A DNA stretch of 64,000 nt. It comes from DATKCT01 sp035513055. Its GTDB lineage: Bacteria > Verrucomicrobiota > Verrucomicrobiia > Verrucomicrobiales > DEV007. Positions 26,872-35,247 of the stretch are shown here, piece by piece (position 1 is the stretch's first letter; every line of letters begins with the position of its first letter). Both the position numbers and the translations under genes were made by a program. The stretch lies in assembly GCA_035513055.1 (NCBI GenBank), contig DATKCT010000069.1, positions 1 to 64,000 on the forward strand, in the 5' to 3' direction. The notes beneath the pieces are model-generated. The model saw nothing but the letters and a program-made list of their open reading frames with translations. It did not search any database and was not told the origin of the DNA.

Positions 26872-28347
26872 CTACGGGCCGGAGGACGATGTATGCAGGC
26901 CCAGAAAGCCCCAGGAGATGAATTCCTCGACTTCAATGGAGGGAGAAGCGGCTCCGGCTTCTCCCGCGGTATCTCCGAGAGGCCGAAAGCTCAAGCGGAG
27001 GCTGGCGAAGCGGGCCGCTGCCGATTCGAGGCCGGCGAGCAGAGTGCGATAGGCTGGTGTGTCAGCCGGTCGCAGGAAGACGGGAAGATGGGGGAGAGTC
27101 ACTCCAAATACGGAGATGACGGCATCTGCCTCGTGCGTCGTGGGGCGGGCCAGCCGGACCACGACGCGGAACTCCTCCGAAACCGGTGTTTTTGAGGAGA
27201 GAAAACGGTCCCAGGAATGATCGCGCGTTTGGCGATAGGTCGGCCAATCCAGGGCATATCGGCTGCCTAACTTTTTCACGTAGGCAATCGTGGGACGGAG
27301 GCGCGAGTCTTCGAGTTCTTCGCTCAGGGATCCCACGGTGAGCTTGGAGGCTGGGCGGATCACGAAGGGAAAGATGTCCTGCTCCTTATCTTGGCTTCCT
27401 TGTGGGTAGGCGAAAGCCTGGAGGTCGAGCCGATGTTCCCAGCGGTTGGGATCTTGATAATAATCTCGGAGGGAGGGTTCGAAGGCGTCGGGATCGAGGA
27501 TGCAGGCGAGTTTCGCCTCGATATCGGCGGCGGCGAAGAACGTGGTAAGCACCTGAGTCCCCGCCGTTTCCGAAGCGCGTTTTTCTTGGAGGATATGAGC
27601 GAATTCGCGCTCTGGGATGGCGGATTGTGGGGCGGCCGCCCTGGGGGCGAGTGTGGGAGCGCCGCCGGCGACTGGAAAGCTCAGAACCGTGCCGGCTCGG
27701 CGTGCCCGGAGTTCCGCAGGACCTGAAGGAGAGGCGAGCGAGCGGGTCTGGCCGCCGGACCGGCTCGGCAGCAAGTCGAGGGCTAGAACCAGGAGCAGAG
27801 CAAGCAAAGGCAACGCCAGCAATGAGATAAGCGCGAGACGAGGGCGGGGCCCCTTGGTCGATGGCTGAGGGAGTTTCTCGGCTTGCTGGAGGAGGGGTTC
27901 AGGAGGGGGAGCCGCGCTTTGGAAGGGACGGAAAAGGGCTGGACGCGACAACGCGGGGTTGGGCGCCGAGGCTCCGCATTGGGGGCAGGGAACCGAAGGC
28001 ACGTTCCAACCGGGCGGGGGCAGAGCGGCCCAATCGCAGGCAGGGCATTCGACGCGGACAACGATGGTTTCTGTGCAAAAAGGGCAAACGAGGACGGGCT
28101 TGCTCCACCTCGGCGGGGGGAGCAAGCGAGCGGCGCAGCCTGGGCAATCGAGAATCGCCAGGCCGAGGGGGCGAGGCAGGATAGAGGACTGCGGATCAGG
28201 ACCGGCCGGCTGCGGGAGCGAGCGGAGTGCGGGTGGATGGACCTGTGGACTCTGGTCGCCGGATGAGGTCGAGTCCACCAGTTTGGTGGAGGGAACGGCT
28301 TGACGTTTGGAGAGGCGTTTAGCGCGATACAAGCGGATGAGTCGCAT
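26872..28347 (-). CDS. Membrane protein with N-terminal zinc-ribbon cluster
   Basis: A 491-residue protein. Residues about 66-130 contain four C-x2-C pairs (CPGC, CPFC, CPAC, CPQC) separated by WSKP and PPPGW-type spacers, which should form two zinc ribbons. One membrane helix (LISLLALPLLALLLVLALDLL) follows at about 173-194. The C-terminal 290 residues are soluble, presumably exported, and unfamiliar. They include VLTTFFAAADIEAKLACILDPDAFEPSLRDYY.. type sequence reminiscent of the SnoaL/NTF2-like stress-domain part of other zinc-ribbon membrane proteins, but this is only an impression. The gene is convergent with gspD and divergent from the PEP-CTERM gene. Function unknown. Confidence 0.72.
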   Translation of the reverse strand: MRLIRLYRAKRLSKRQAVPSTKLVDSTSSGDQSPQVHPPALRSLPQPAGPDPQSSILPRPLGLAILDCPGCAARLLPPPRWSKPVLVCPFCTETIVVRVECPACDWAALPPPGWNVPSVPCPQCGASAPNPALSRPALFRPFQSAAPPPEPLLQQAEKLPQPSTKGPRPRLALISLLALPLLALLLVLALDLLPSRSGGQTRSLASPSGPAELRARRAGTVLSFPVAGGAPTLAPRAAAPQSAIPEREFAHILQEKRASETAGTQVLTTFFAAADIEAKLACILDPDAFEPSLRDYYQDPNRWEHRLDLQAFAYPQGSQDKEQDIFPFVIRPASKLTVGSLSEELEDSRLRPTIAYVKKLGSRYALDWPTYRQTRDHSWDRFLSSKTPVSEEFRVVVRLARPTTHEADAVISVFGVTLPHLPVFLRPADTPAYRTLLAGLESAAARFASLRLSFRPLGDTAGEAGAASPSIEVEEFISWGFLGLHTSSSGP

Positions 28348-28541
28348 TTAAGATAGGTTCCGTCGCTTTTGCGGTTGAAATGCAACGATCCAGTAGACGT
28401 TGAGGAACGGGGTCACAACCGAAAAGTGGGGAAAGATCCCGCGGAAGAAGAGGAGGAGCTGAGGCGGATGTTACAAAAGAGTTTCAGACGCAGAATATTG
28501 TTTCTTGACGTATTTAGGGGTCATAGACTACAGGGGCGGCT

Positions 28542-29573
28542 GTGAAGATCATAAAGACAGGATTTCTGGGAACGGGTTGGATGGTGGTTGGGCTCTTTGC
28601 TGGCTCGCTTGGAGCGGGCCAGGTTCTGAGCCAAACTCCGCCGCTAACGCCGAATTTCGACTTTGAATGGTTCGATGCGGTGACCGGCGACAACAGCTTC
28701 GCCGAGGATGGGAAAACCCACTGGTACGTCGATTCCGGCGCCGACCAGTATGCGATCGATCAGTGGGAACGTCCGACCAACCAGACCTATAACTTTTGGA
28801 ATGGAGCGGGACACTATGGGACTGACGGCGACTATTTCGCCAATCTCGACATCGTGCGCGGTCTGTCCGGCTTCGATCAGGACTTCGTCTATTTCGCCAT
28901 CGATCTGTATGACAACGCCATTTACAAGAATGACGATCCGGTGACGATCGACCGGGAGGGTCTGAAGTACGATTACCGTATCCGGTTGAGTCTTGAGGAG
29001 AACGGGAGCAGCGGCTGGTTGTTGAGTACGGACGATCCGGAGAACAAACAGGGGACTTCCTGGGGACAGGAAGGGGTGACAGGCTTCCGGGACACGAACG
29101 GGGATTTCGCTGTGGATGGGGATGGATACGATCTCGAGTTCATTGCCGATGGAGAGATCACGCAGACACCCTACCCGGGAGCGCCAAATCTGAATGGGCA
29201 GGACACCTTGTGGTCCCGGGTGAGCCCGTTGGACGACACCATCGTTGAGTTCGCCTTGAAATATGCGAATCTCGGTTTGACGGCGGACGATTTGAAGACG
29301 CTGCCGTATCTCGTCTTCGAGGCGAACAAAGGGACGCAGGATCCCGCAAACTATATTTGGAATCAGGAATACACCGGCAGCGAGGCGGGATCGCCGAATT
29401 ATGGGGGATCGGGAGACCTGAACGAGTTTGGAACCGAGGGCCTCGGGAATGTTTATGAGCTGGACACCTTGAGGTTGACGGGGCCGGATGCGCACTTGCC
29501 GGAGCCCTCGACGCTTTCGATGTTGTTGGCGGGACTTGCGGGCATGCTGCTGGTGAGGCGGCGGACCCGCTGA
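28542..29573 (+). CDS. PEP-CTERM sorting domain protein
   Basis: A 343-residue exported protein. The GTG at 28542 gives a signal peptide (TGFLGTGWMVVGLFAGSLGA). The C-terminus is a textbook PEP-CTERM signal: PEPSTLSMLLAGLAG, a hydrophobic stretch, then VRRRTR. It should therefore be recognised by an exosortase and delivered to the outside, usually with exopolysaccharide. No exosortase gene is in the window. The body is acidic and beta-rich, with aspartate-rich segments such as DTNGDFAVDGDGYD that could bind calcium. A TTGACG box lies at 28505-28510 without a good -10 partner. The next gene begins 9 bp downstream and may be co-transcribed. Confidence 0.85.
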   Translation: MKIIKTGFLGTGWMVVGLFAGSLGAGQVLSQTPPLTPNFDFEWFDAVTGDNSFAEDGKTHWYVDSGADQYAIDQWERPTNQTYNFWNGAGHYGTDGDYFANLDIVRGLSGFDQDFVYFAIDLYDNAIYKNDDPVTIDREGLKYDYRIRLSLEENGSSGWLLSTDDPENKQGTSWGQEGVTGFRDTNGDFAVDGDGYDLEFIADGEITQTPYPGAPNLNGQDTLWSRVSPLDDTIVEFALKYANLGLTADDLKTLPYLVFEANKGTQDPANYIWNQEYTGSEAGSPNYGGSGDLNEFGTEGLGNVYELDTLRLTGPDAHLPEPSTLSMLLAGLAGMLLVRRRTR

Positions 29574-29582
29574 CCGATCGCT

Positions 29583-30335
29583 ATGGTGGGGGAGCAAGAT
29601 GTGATGTGGCGCGGCGAATCCTACGGAGAATGGCTTCCGTGGCTCCTGGGCGGGGCGGGCTTCGTGGGCGGCGCGCTGGTGTTGGCGATGCTGCTGGCGG
29701 GATGGATGCGCCATCGCCGTTTATCGCGGGGAGTCCAGCTTCTGGAGGCGGCAGTCAAGGGGACGGGAGAGACGTTGTCCCGGGTGCAAGCAGAGCTGGA
29801 GCAAGCGACGGACGCATTGACGGCAATGGAAGTGCGGTGGACGGAGGGAGAAGCGGCTCGCGCGGTATTGCGCAATGCGCTGGGAGAGCTTCAGGGTCAG
29901 GTGACGCGGCTCGAGGACGGACTCGCTCGGAGCCGCCGGGAATGGGCTGAAAGCGAGCGCCGCTTCGAGTCGGCGCTGGGGCAGTGGGACCAGGAAAGGC
30001 AGGCGATGCAAAAGTCGCTGGAGGAGCCGCTGCGGCGAGTCGAGCAGTTGGAGGCCCGCGTTTCTTCGTCGGAGGAATCGACGCGAGTGTTGGTTGCGCA
30101 AGTCGCCGGGGAATATGCCGGGCAGGCTTCGCGCCTCCATGAGATGGAGAGCCGGGTGCGGGACGGCGAAGCCCGGATGCGGGACCTGGAGCTGCGTCTG
30201 CCGGTCCGCGGAAACGGGAAGAGGGCAGGGGATTTCGAGCAGTGGCCGCCCCGCCTGGAACGTGACCCGGACGAGCCTGCGGACCGGTGGCCGGTGTGGA
30301 AAGAGGGCGAGTTGCGATCTCCGAAGGGATTCTAG
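29583..30335 (+). CDS. Single-pass membrane coiled-coil protein
   Basis: A 250-residue protein with one N-terminal membrane helix (WLLGGAGFVGGALVLAMLLAGW) followed from about residue 45 to 205 by a nearly continuous heptad-patterned coiled coil rich in Glu, Arg, Ala and Leu (GVQLLEAAVKGTGETL, LRNALGELQGQVTRLEDGL). The final 45 residues are charged and proline-containing. No family is recognised. The start is 9 bp after the PEP-CTERM gene, so the two probably form a small operon. A scaffold or envelope-tether role is speculative. An inverted-repeat element begins at the base after the stop codon. Confidence 0.7.
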   Translation: MVGEQDVMWRGESYGEWLPWLLGGAGFVGGALVLAMLLAGWMRHRRLSRGVQLLEAAVKGTGETLSRVQAELEQATDALTAMEVRWTEGEAARAVLRNALGELQGQVTRLEDGLARSRREWAESERRFESALGQWDQERQAMQKSLEEPLRRVEQLEARVSSSEESTRVLVAQVAGEYAGQASRLHEMESRVRDGEARMRDLELRLPVRGNGKRAGDFEQWPPRLERDPDEPADRWPVWKEGELRSPKGF

Positions 30336-30430
30336 CCTCCATTTCTCACACCCTTTCTGCTGGAGCGCGGGCATTCTTGCCCGCGAACCCTTGCGGATCG
30401 AAGGCGAGGAAACGGTATGAGAAATGCGGG
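30336..30430. mobile_element. MITE-like inverted-repeat element, copy C (short)
   Basis: A 95-bp element starting immediately after the stop of the coiled-coil gene. The left end is CCTCCATTTCTCACACCC and the right end is GGTATGAGAAATGCGGG, the same terminal repeats as copies A and B. The interior is different: it carries the palindrome CGCGGGCA-TTCT-TGCCCGCG (30366-30385) that also occurs twice near 26.8 kb. It appears to be an internally replaced or deleted derivative. Confidence 0.62.
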
Positions 30431-30461
30431 CAAGCGGTCGCCTGGGAACGCGGAATCCGGC

Positions 30462-31592
30462 TCAACCTTTCGCGATGGTGAGACCTTGGCGGGTGAGAGC
30501 GGCCTGCATGTCGGCCGAGAACTCGTCGAAGGAGCGGCCGTTGAGGGCTTGAGCCAAGGCGTCACCGGCTTCCTTGCCTGAGGTGAGGGCGGACGTATAG
30601 GAGCGGAGGTTGCGTCCTTGGTTGTCGAGTTCAGTTAGAAAATAGATGGCCAGCATGGAGGAGACGGTAAAGCTCTGACGCTCCTTCTCGGAGGAGGCGG
30701 TCCAACTGGGGTAGTCGAGCCCGACGAGGCGGTCGAAAGGGGTGACCGGGATGGCTTTGGGTGAGATTTTGTAGACGTCTTGGAGGTGGCGGGCGATGTT
30801 TTTGTTATGGTTCTGGAAGACGAGCTTTTGGTCTCGGTAATCGGCAGCAGCGAGATATTCAGCGACGCCTTTGACCAGCCAGGGCGGAAGAGATTCGATG
30901 TCTTTCTGCAGGAGGAGCAGGGTCGTTTCGTGGACCAGTCCCGGGTTGCGCCGGACCGGCCGGACGGAGAAAGCTCCGTTGCTTTTGGTGATGCCGATGC
31001 GGGCGATGGGCAGGAGCAGTTCTTTGTTGCTGTGGTTGTAGGATCCGACGGCGGAGTCCGGGATCCGGCCGGCAAGGACGCGGAAGGAGCGTTCGTCTTC
31101 GAGGATCCCGACGGAGAAGCGATCGCCTTCGGCGGGCTCGGGGCGGAGGCTACCCAGCGGCAGGGAACGGAGGGCGTAGTAAGTTCCTTCCAGGATGGGA
31201 GTGAATTGGGCGACGATGTTGGCGGACAGGAGACTGTCGCAGTTCACTTCGAAATGACGGGTGCGGTAGATCGATTTCTCCGTGCTTTCGCTAATGGTTT
31301 CGACGTTCCAATCGCCGCTCCCGGCGGTTTGCTGAGTGCCTCCGGACTCGGCCTGCCAGCCGAGGATGTCCTTTTGGGAGATTTCAGCGAACTTATCGAG
31401 GGAGACGGTCGAAGTTCTGCCCGCTTTGGTGCGCAGAGTTACCTGGCCATCCTCGACGGAGAGAATCACCGCTTCGATGGTCCTGCCCTGAGTGTCTTCG
31501 AGCTTGTAGTATTCGGGCGCCGCCGGGTTTTGGGCCAGAGATGGGGCGACAGTCAGCAAAACGGCCGCGAGGAGAGGGGTGCGCGGATGCAT
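30462..31592 (-). CDS. Exported SHD1-like protein with degenerate gluzincin peptidase domain
   Basis: A 376-residue protein. The ATG at 31590-31592 gives a signal peptide (MHPRTPLLAAVLLTVAPSLA|QN); an earlier in-frame start would add 22 residues and spoil it. Residues about 28-75 resemble the SLA1-homology-1 domain frequent in PVC proteins (GRTIEAVILSVEDGQVTLRT, STVSLDKFAEIS). The C-terminal half has the layout of an MA-clan/DUF1570-type peptidase: VHETTLLLLQ near residue 220, where HExxH would be expected, and LPPWLVKGVAEYLAA downstream, where the third ligand Glu normally sits. The second metal His is missing, so catalysis is doubtful. The last 60 residues are helical (LNGRSFDEFSADMQAAL). 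Confidence 0.72.
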   Translation of the reverse strand: MHPRTPLLAAVLLTVAPSLAQNPAAPEYYKLEDTQGRTIEAVILSVEDGQVTLRTKAGRTSTVSLDKFAEISQKDILGWQAESGGTQQTAGSGDWNVETISESTEKSIYRTRHFEVNCDSLLSANIVAQFTPILEGTYYALRSLPLGSLRPEPAEGDRFSVGILEDERSFRVLAGRIPDSAVGSYNHSNKELLLPIARIGITKSNGAFSVRPVRRNPGLVHETTLLLLQKDIESLPPWLVKGVAEYLAAADYRDQKLVFQNHNKNIARHLQDVYKISPKAIPVTPFDRLVGLDYPSWTASSEKERQSFTVSSMLAIYFLTELDNQGRNLRSYTSALTSGKEAGDALAQALNGRSFDEFSADMQAALTRQGLTIAKG

Positions 31593-31847
31593 ACGATCAC
31601 TATGGCGACTTCGGGAGGTGAAATCAACGCTGGAAGCGGGCGCTGAAGACGGGCGCACTGCGTATGCGCCAACGGGACTGGGGAGGGCACGTTTTCAAGG
31701 GGATCGAAGGCGGGACGCGCCCGCTTTCCTGGGCTGTTGGGGGAGGAGAAACCGCTGAACAGGGTGGAAAAAGACCCTGGATGAGAGGGAAAACACACGC
31801 TTGTGGGATGACGGCGCTCGAGAGAGCGAGTATAGGGACTGGTGCGG

Positions 31848-33260
31848 ATGAATTCACGCTTCCGGTTCTGGTGGGTGCTTTTACCTGGGCTGGCTCTGGC
31901 CTTCCTGGTCGCGGCGCCGGTAGGGGCGCGGTGGTGGGTCGCAGCGCAGTTGACCCCGGAGCGTCTGGTGCGCAAAGTGGAAGCCCGCTGGAATTGCCGG
32001 GCGGAGATGGGAGAGACGGCGTTGCGGTGGTCGTGGTCCGGCGCGGAATTGAAGTTGCGAGACGTGTCGTTGGGGGAACGCGACCGCTGGGTTACCGATG
32101 GGGCTCCTCCGGGCGATCGAGAGCCGATGCGGGAGGCTGTGCTGCGATCCGAGGAGCTACGGCTGTCGGTGGCTTCCTGGCCGCTGCTTTGGGGCCGGAT
32201 TCACGTCCGGGAACTGGCGGCCAAGGGCGTGCAGGCGGACATCACGGTTCCGAAGGAGGGCGAGAACTCGTTGAAGTCGCTCTTGCGCCGGCCGGGATGG
32301 GAGGAAAAACGCAAGGAGAGACGCCGGCGACCGGGGGACCGGAAACGCGGCGGGGATGACGGGGGCACGGAAGAGAACCTCCGGGTCGAGGATCTGCCCT
32401 TCGCGGCGTGGTTGGACCGGGCGGCCATCGAGGACGCGTCGATTTACGTGCATTTGGAGAAGTATGGGACGCGGTTGGTGGGCAGCGATGTGTATGTGGA
32501 CGCGACGAATATCCGGGTGGATCCGAAAGCGTTAGGCCGGGAGAATCACGCTGAGTTAAAGATGCGGGGCACCGCGACCTTGGACTCTGCGGCGATTGGG
32601 GGTTTGGTCTATGGGCAGTTGAAGCTGCGGGGCGAGGGAGAGGCCGTGCCTTTCGATGCGAAGACCGGGGAACTCGAGCCGGAGCTGCGGTGCCGGTTCG
32701 ACGTCGTGGACGGTTCGTTCATCGATGTGATGCCGATGTTGGACAAGGTGGAACAGCGGATCGGGGATTTGGCGGATTTTGGGATTGAGTTGGACAACCT
32801 CGCTCTGAAGGGGAATCTGCGGGCGGAATCCGTCTTGCACCTGTCTTACCGGGATGACCTCTACACTTTGTTAGACGACAGCGAACTGCGCTTTGAGCAG
32901 TATGATTTGGCGCTGCGATCGGGCAGCAGCTATGACGGCGATGCGAACAGCCATGATTTCCGCTGCGGCCTGCGGCTGACGCCGGAATCCACGGCGAGCG
33001 CCTTGGCGCGGCTGGACCGGTTTGTGGAACGTAAGCTCAAGGTGGTGAAACCCGAGACCGTGCGGCAGTTGATCGAGCAATCCATGATCGATGAGGACCG
33101 GCTGACTGTTGCCTTTCGCTCCCAGGGCGACTTTGGCGATCCGCACGTAAAGCTGACGTCGGATTTGCCGGACCTCGAAGAACTCCTGAAAGAGGCCGCC
33201 CGGGAATTAACCAAGGATCCGGGGAGTTTGATTGACGGGATCCGAAAGCTTTTCGAATAA
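31848..33260 (+). CDS. AsmA-like envelope protein
   Basis: A 470-residue protein with an N-terminal membrane anchor (FWWVLLPGLALAFLVAAPVG) and a long beta-rich periplasmic region typical of AsmA/DUF748-type proteins: VRKVEARWNCRAEMGETALR, LKLRDVSLGERD, RIHVRELAAKGVQADIT, then LKMRGTATLDSAAIGGLVYG. A very basic linker (ERRRRPGDRKRGGDD) is at about 150-168. AsmA-family proteins affect outer-membrane lipid or protein assembly. I take ATG 31848; a GTG two codons upstream is equivalent. It is followed 6 bp later by a GTG-started GH77-like gene, suggesting co-transcription. Confidence 0.7.
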   Translation: MNSRFRFWWVLLPGLALAFLVAAPVGARWWVAAQLTPERLVRKVEARWNCRAEMGETALRWSWSGAELKLRDVSLGERDRWVTDGAPPGDREPMREAVLRSEELRLSVASWPLLWGRIHVRELAAKGVQADITVPKEGENSLKSLLRRPGWEEKRKERRRRPGDRKRGGDDGGTEENLRVEDLPFAAWLDRAAIEDASIYVHLEKYGTRLVGSDVYVDATNIRVDPKALGRENHAELKMRGTATLDSAAIGGLVYGQLKLRGEGEAVPFDAKTGELEPELRCRFDVVDGSFIDVMPMLDKVEQRIGDLADFGIELDNLALKGNLRAESVLHLSYRDDLYTLLDDSELRFEQYDLALRSGSSYDGDANSHDFRCGLRLTPESTASALARLDRFVERKLKVVKPETVRQLIEQSMIDEDRLTVAFRSQGDFGDPHVKLTSDLPDLEELLKEAARELTKDPGSLIDGIRKLFE

Positions 33261-33266
33261 GGCGGA

Positions 33267-34604
33267 GTGGCAGTGGATGTCGAGGAGGCCGCGGGCGACG
33301 GGAAATTGGCGGGTCTGCAAGTCAACCTGCCGGCGCTGCGGCATGCCGGGGAGGAAGGCTGTGGAGATTTGCGCGGGGTCTACGACCTGATCGATGTCGC
33401 CGTGAGCCTGGGCCTCGGTTTCCTGCATGTGGCGCCCGTATTCGACAGCCTCCGGGAGGACCCGGAGCGGGTGTTGAGCGCCGGGGCGTTTGATCCCATG
33501 TTCCTGGATACGAGTCCTTCGGGTTTGGAGGATGTGAAGGACGGGATGCGGAGACTCGCCGCGCCGGGCAACGGTGGGGATACGGTGAATTACGGGCCGG
33601 TGCGGGAGCGGAAGCTGGAAGCGTTGTGGGAAGGGTTTCAGCAGTTCTTGGCTTTACCGGCGGATTCACCGCGGAGGAGGGATTGGGTCCGGTTCGCGCA
33701 GGAAGAGGAGGGCTGGCTCGAGCCCTACGCGCGACATGGGTTGCTGGCGGATTTGGAGCAGGGTCAGCGCGACTGGCGGCTTTGGCCGGCGGCTTTGGCG
33801 GTGGGGGAAGCGCCGCGGAGATTCGTCGAGGACTTGAAGAGGGCGCAACCGGAAGCGGTGGCGCGGCAACTTGGTTTTCATGTCTATGTCCAATGGATCG
33901 TCAGCCGGCAATGGGGAAAGCTGGCGGACTACGCTTCGTTGCGCGGTGTCCGCTTGATGACGGATCTCCCGGCCGGAAACGGATCCGGCACCATCGACTC
34001 CTTTTTGGGCGGGATGGTTGGAGAGGCAATGGTTTCGAAGGAGCGCGCCCGGCGGCTGCGGCGCATGTTTTCCATGGTCCGATTGCGGCAAGACGCTGGG
34101 CATCTCGTGGGGGAGGAGGAAGCGTTGCGGGGTTTTACGGTGTTTGTGGACGCGCTTCAGCAGGCCAACGGACTTTTTCGCTGGAACCGGATTGAGCCAC
34201 GAGGCGGAACGGAAGAGCCAACCGGACAGGTGGCTCTTTTTGGGATGGACTCGGATCTTTCCTTGCGCGAGCGCTGGCTGGAGAACGGCGCCTTTCGGGC
34301 CCGCTTTGACCGGAGGGAGGAGGGGAGTATGGAGAGGTATGGGGCGGGCGCCTTGCAAGAATTGCTGCGTAGCCTGTACTTCAGCGAGGCCCAGTATGTG
34401 TTGGTGGGTTACCGGGACTTGGTGGGCGGAAGCGCGTTGCCGGACATCTGGAGCCGGTACCGGGTATCGGTGGAGGATTTGTTGCGCTATCCGTCTTGGG
34501 AACGGCTGCGCCGGAATTTGCGGACGATGGCGGAGGAATCAGGACGGAGGGTTTCACGAAGAATCGAGATGGGAGATACGCAGGATGAGGAGTCGAGAGT
34601 CTGA
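33267..34604 (+). CDS. Degenerate 4-alpha-glucanotransferase-like (GH77) protein
   Basis: A 445-residue protein whose overall pattern follows MalQ. The N-terminus GLQVNLPALRHAGEEGCGDL matches the MalQ start around G-x-G-D. LGFLHVAPVFDSL follows. GFHVYVQWIVSRQWGKLADY and GVRLMTDLP match the strongly conserved MalQ Q-W...G-I-x-L-x-G-D-L-P block. The catalytic-nucleophile motif (R-x-D-H-F-R-G in MalQ) is not recognisable: the equivalent region near residue 271 reads VRLRQDAGH. The H-D-N-D motif is replaced by MDSD near residue 327. The protein is somewhat shorter than MalQ. It starts with GTG 6 bp after the AsmA-like gene and overlaps gmhA by 20 bases. Probably catalytically dead or altered in chemistry. 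Confidence 0.68.
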   Translation: MAVDVEEAAGDGKLAGLQVNLPALRHAGEEGCGDLRGVYDLIDVAVSLGLGFLHVAPVFDSLREDPERVLSAGAFDPMFLDTSPSGLEDVKDGMRRLAAPGNGGDTVNYGPVRERKLEALWEGFQQFLALPADSPRRRDWVRFAQEEEGWLEPYARHGLLADLEQGQRDWRLWPAALAVGEAPRRFVEDLKRAQPEAVARQLGFHVYVQWIVSRQWGKLADYASLRGVRLMTDLPAGNGSGTIDSFLGGMVGEAMVSKERARRLRRMFSMVRLRQDAGHLVGEEEALRGFTVFVDALQQANGLFRWNRIEPRGGTEEPTGQVALFGMDSDLSLRERWLENGAFRARFDRREEGSMERYGAGALQELLRSLYFSEAQYVLVGYRDLVGGSALPDIWSRYRVSVEDLLRYPSWERLRRNLRTMAEESGRRVSRRIEMGDTQDEESRV

Positions 34605-35214
34605 GGCCGAAAGCGGCGCGTCCCTGGAACTGACCGCGGAGTATCTGGGGCGGGTCCTCGAGGGGGTTTCCGCGTGTCTGGAGACGCTGCGCGGGCAGGC
34701 GGCGGCGCTGGCGGCGGCGGCGGAGATTACGGCGGAAGCCCTGGCGCTGCGGGGGAAGGTGTTGGCCTGCGGAAACGGCGGAAGCGCAGCGGACAGCAGC
34801 CATTTCACGACGGAGCTGTTGTGCCGGTTGAAGTGCGACCGGGTTCCTTTCGCGGCGGTGTCGCTGGCGGCGGACGCTGGGTTTCTCACAGCGACGGCCA
34901 ACGACTACGGTTACGACGCCGTGTTCAGCCGGCAGGTTGCTGGGTTAGGGCGGGCAGGGGATGTGTTGGTGGTGTTCTCGACCAGCGGAAACTCGCCGAA
35001 CGTGCGCTTGGCGTTGGAACAGGCTGCGCGCGACGGGTTGCGAACGGTGGCGTTTCTGGGGCGGGACGGCGGACGGTGCCGCGGACTGGCGGAAGTCGAG
35101 ATGATCGTTGACAATCCTTCGACGGCGCGCATTCAGGAGGCGCACAAGGTTCTGATGCATTGCCTCTGCAGTTTAGTGGAACATCGGCTGCTGGGCATGG
35201 ACCTCCAATACTAA
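34585..35214 (+). CDS. gmhA: Sedoheptulose-7-phosphate isomerase GmhA-like (SIS domain)
   Basis: A 209-residue SIS-domain protein. GmhA converts sedoheptulose 7-phosphate to heptose 7-phosphate, the first step of LPS heptose synthesis. Characteristic segments are ACGNGGSAADSSHF, AVSLAADAGFLTATANDYGY, VFSTSGNSPNV and TARIQEAHKVLMHCLC. The start at ATG 34585 lies within the end of the GH77-like gene and gives the normal GmhA N-terminus. The frame stays open far upstream, but that extension is an alternate reading of the GH77 gene. DiaA-type SIS proteins are similar, so the heptose assignment is likely but not certain. Confidence 0.85.
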   Translation: MRSRESEAESGASLELTAEYLGRVLEGVSACLETLRGQAAALAAAAEITAEALALRGKVLACGNGGSAADSSHFTTELLCRLKCDRVPFAAVSLAADAGFLTATANDYGYDAVFSRQVAGLGRAGDVLVVFSTSGNSPNVRLALEQAARDGLRTVAFLGRDGGRCRGLAEVEMIVDNPSTARIQEAHKVLMHCLCSLVEHRLLGMDLQY

Positions 35215-35247
35215 CAACGCCAATCGTTTTATCCTCGACTCTTCGTT

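Noticed and set aside
28505..28533. Sigma-70 promoter for the PEP-CTERM gene
   Set aside because: TTGACG is a good -35 box, but no acceptable -10 lies at 16-18 bp and the start codon would be only about 10 bp further on.
34018..34584. An N-terminal extension of GmhA by 189 codons
   Set aside because: It is an alternate frame of the GH77-like gene, Trp/Arg/Cys-rich, and GmhA has no such domain; the internal ATG at 34585 fits the family N-terminus.
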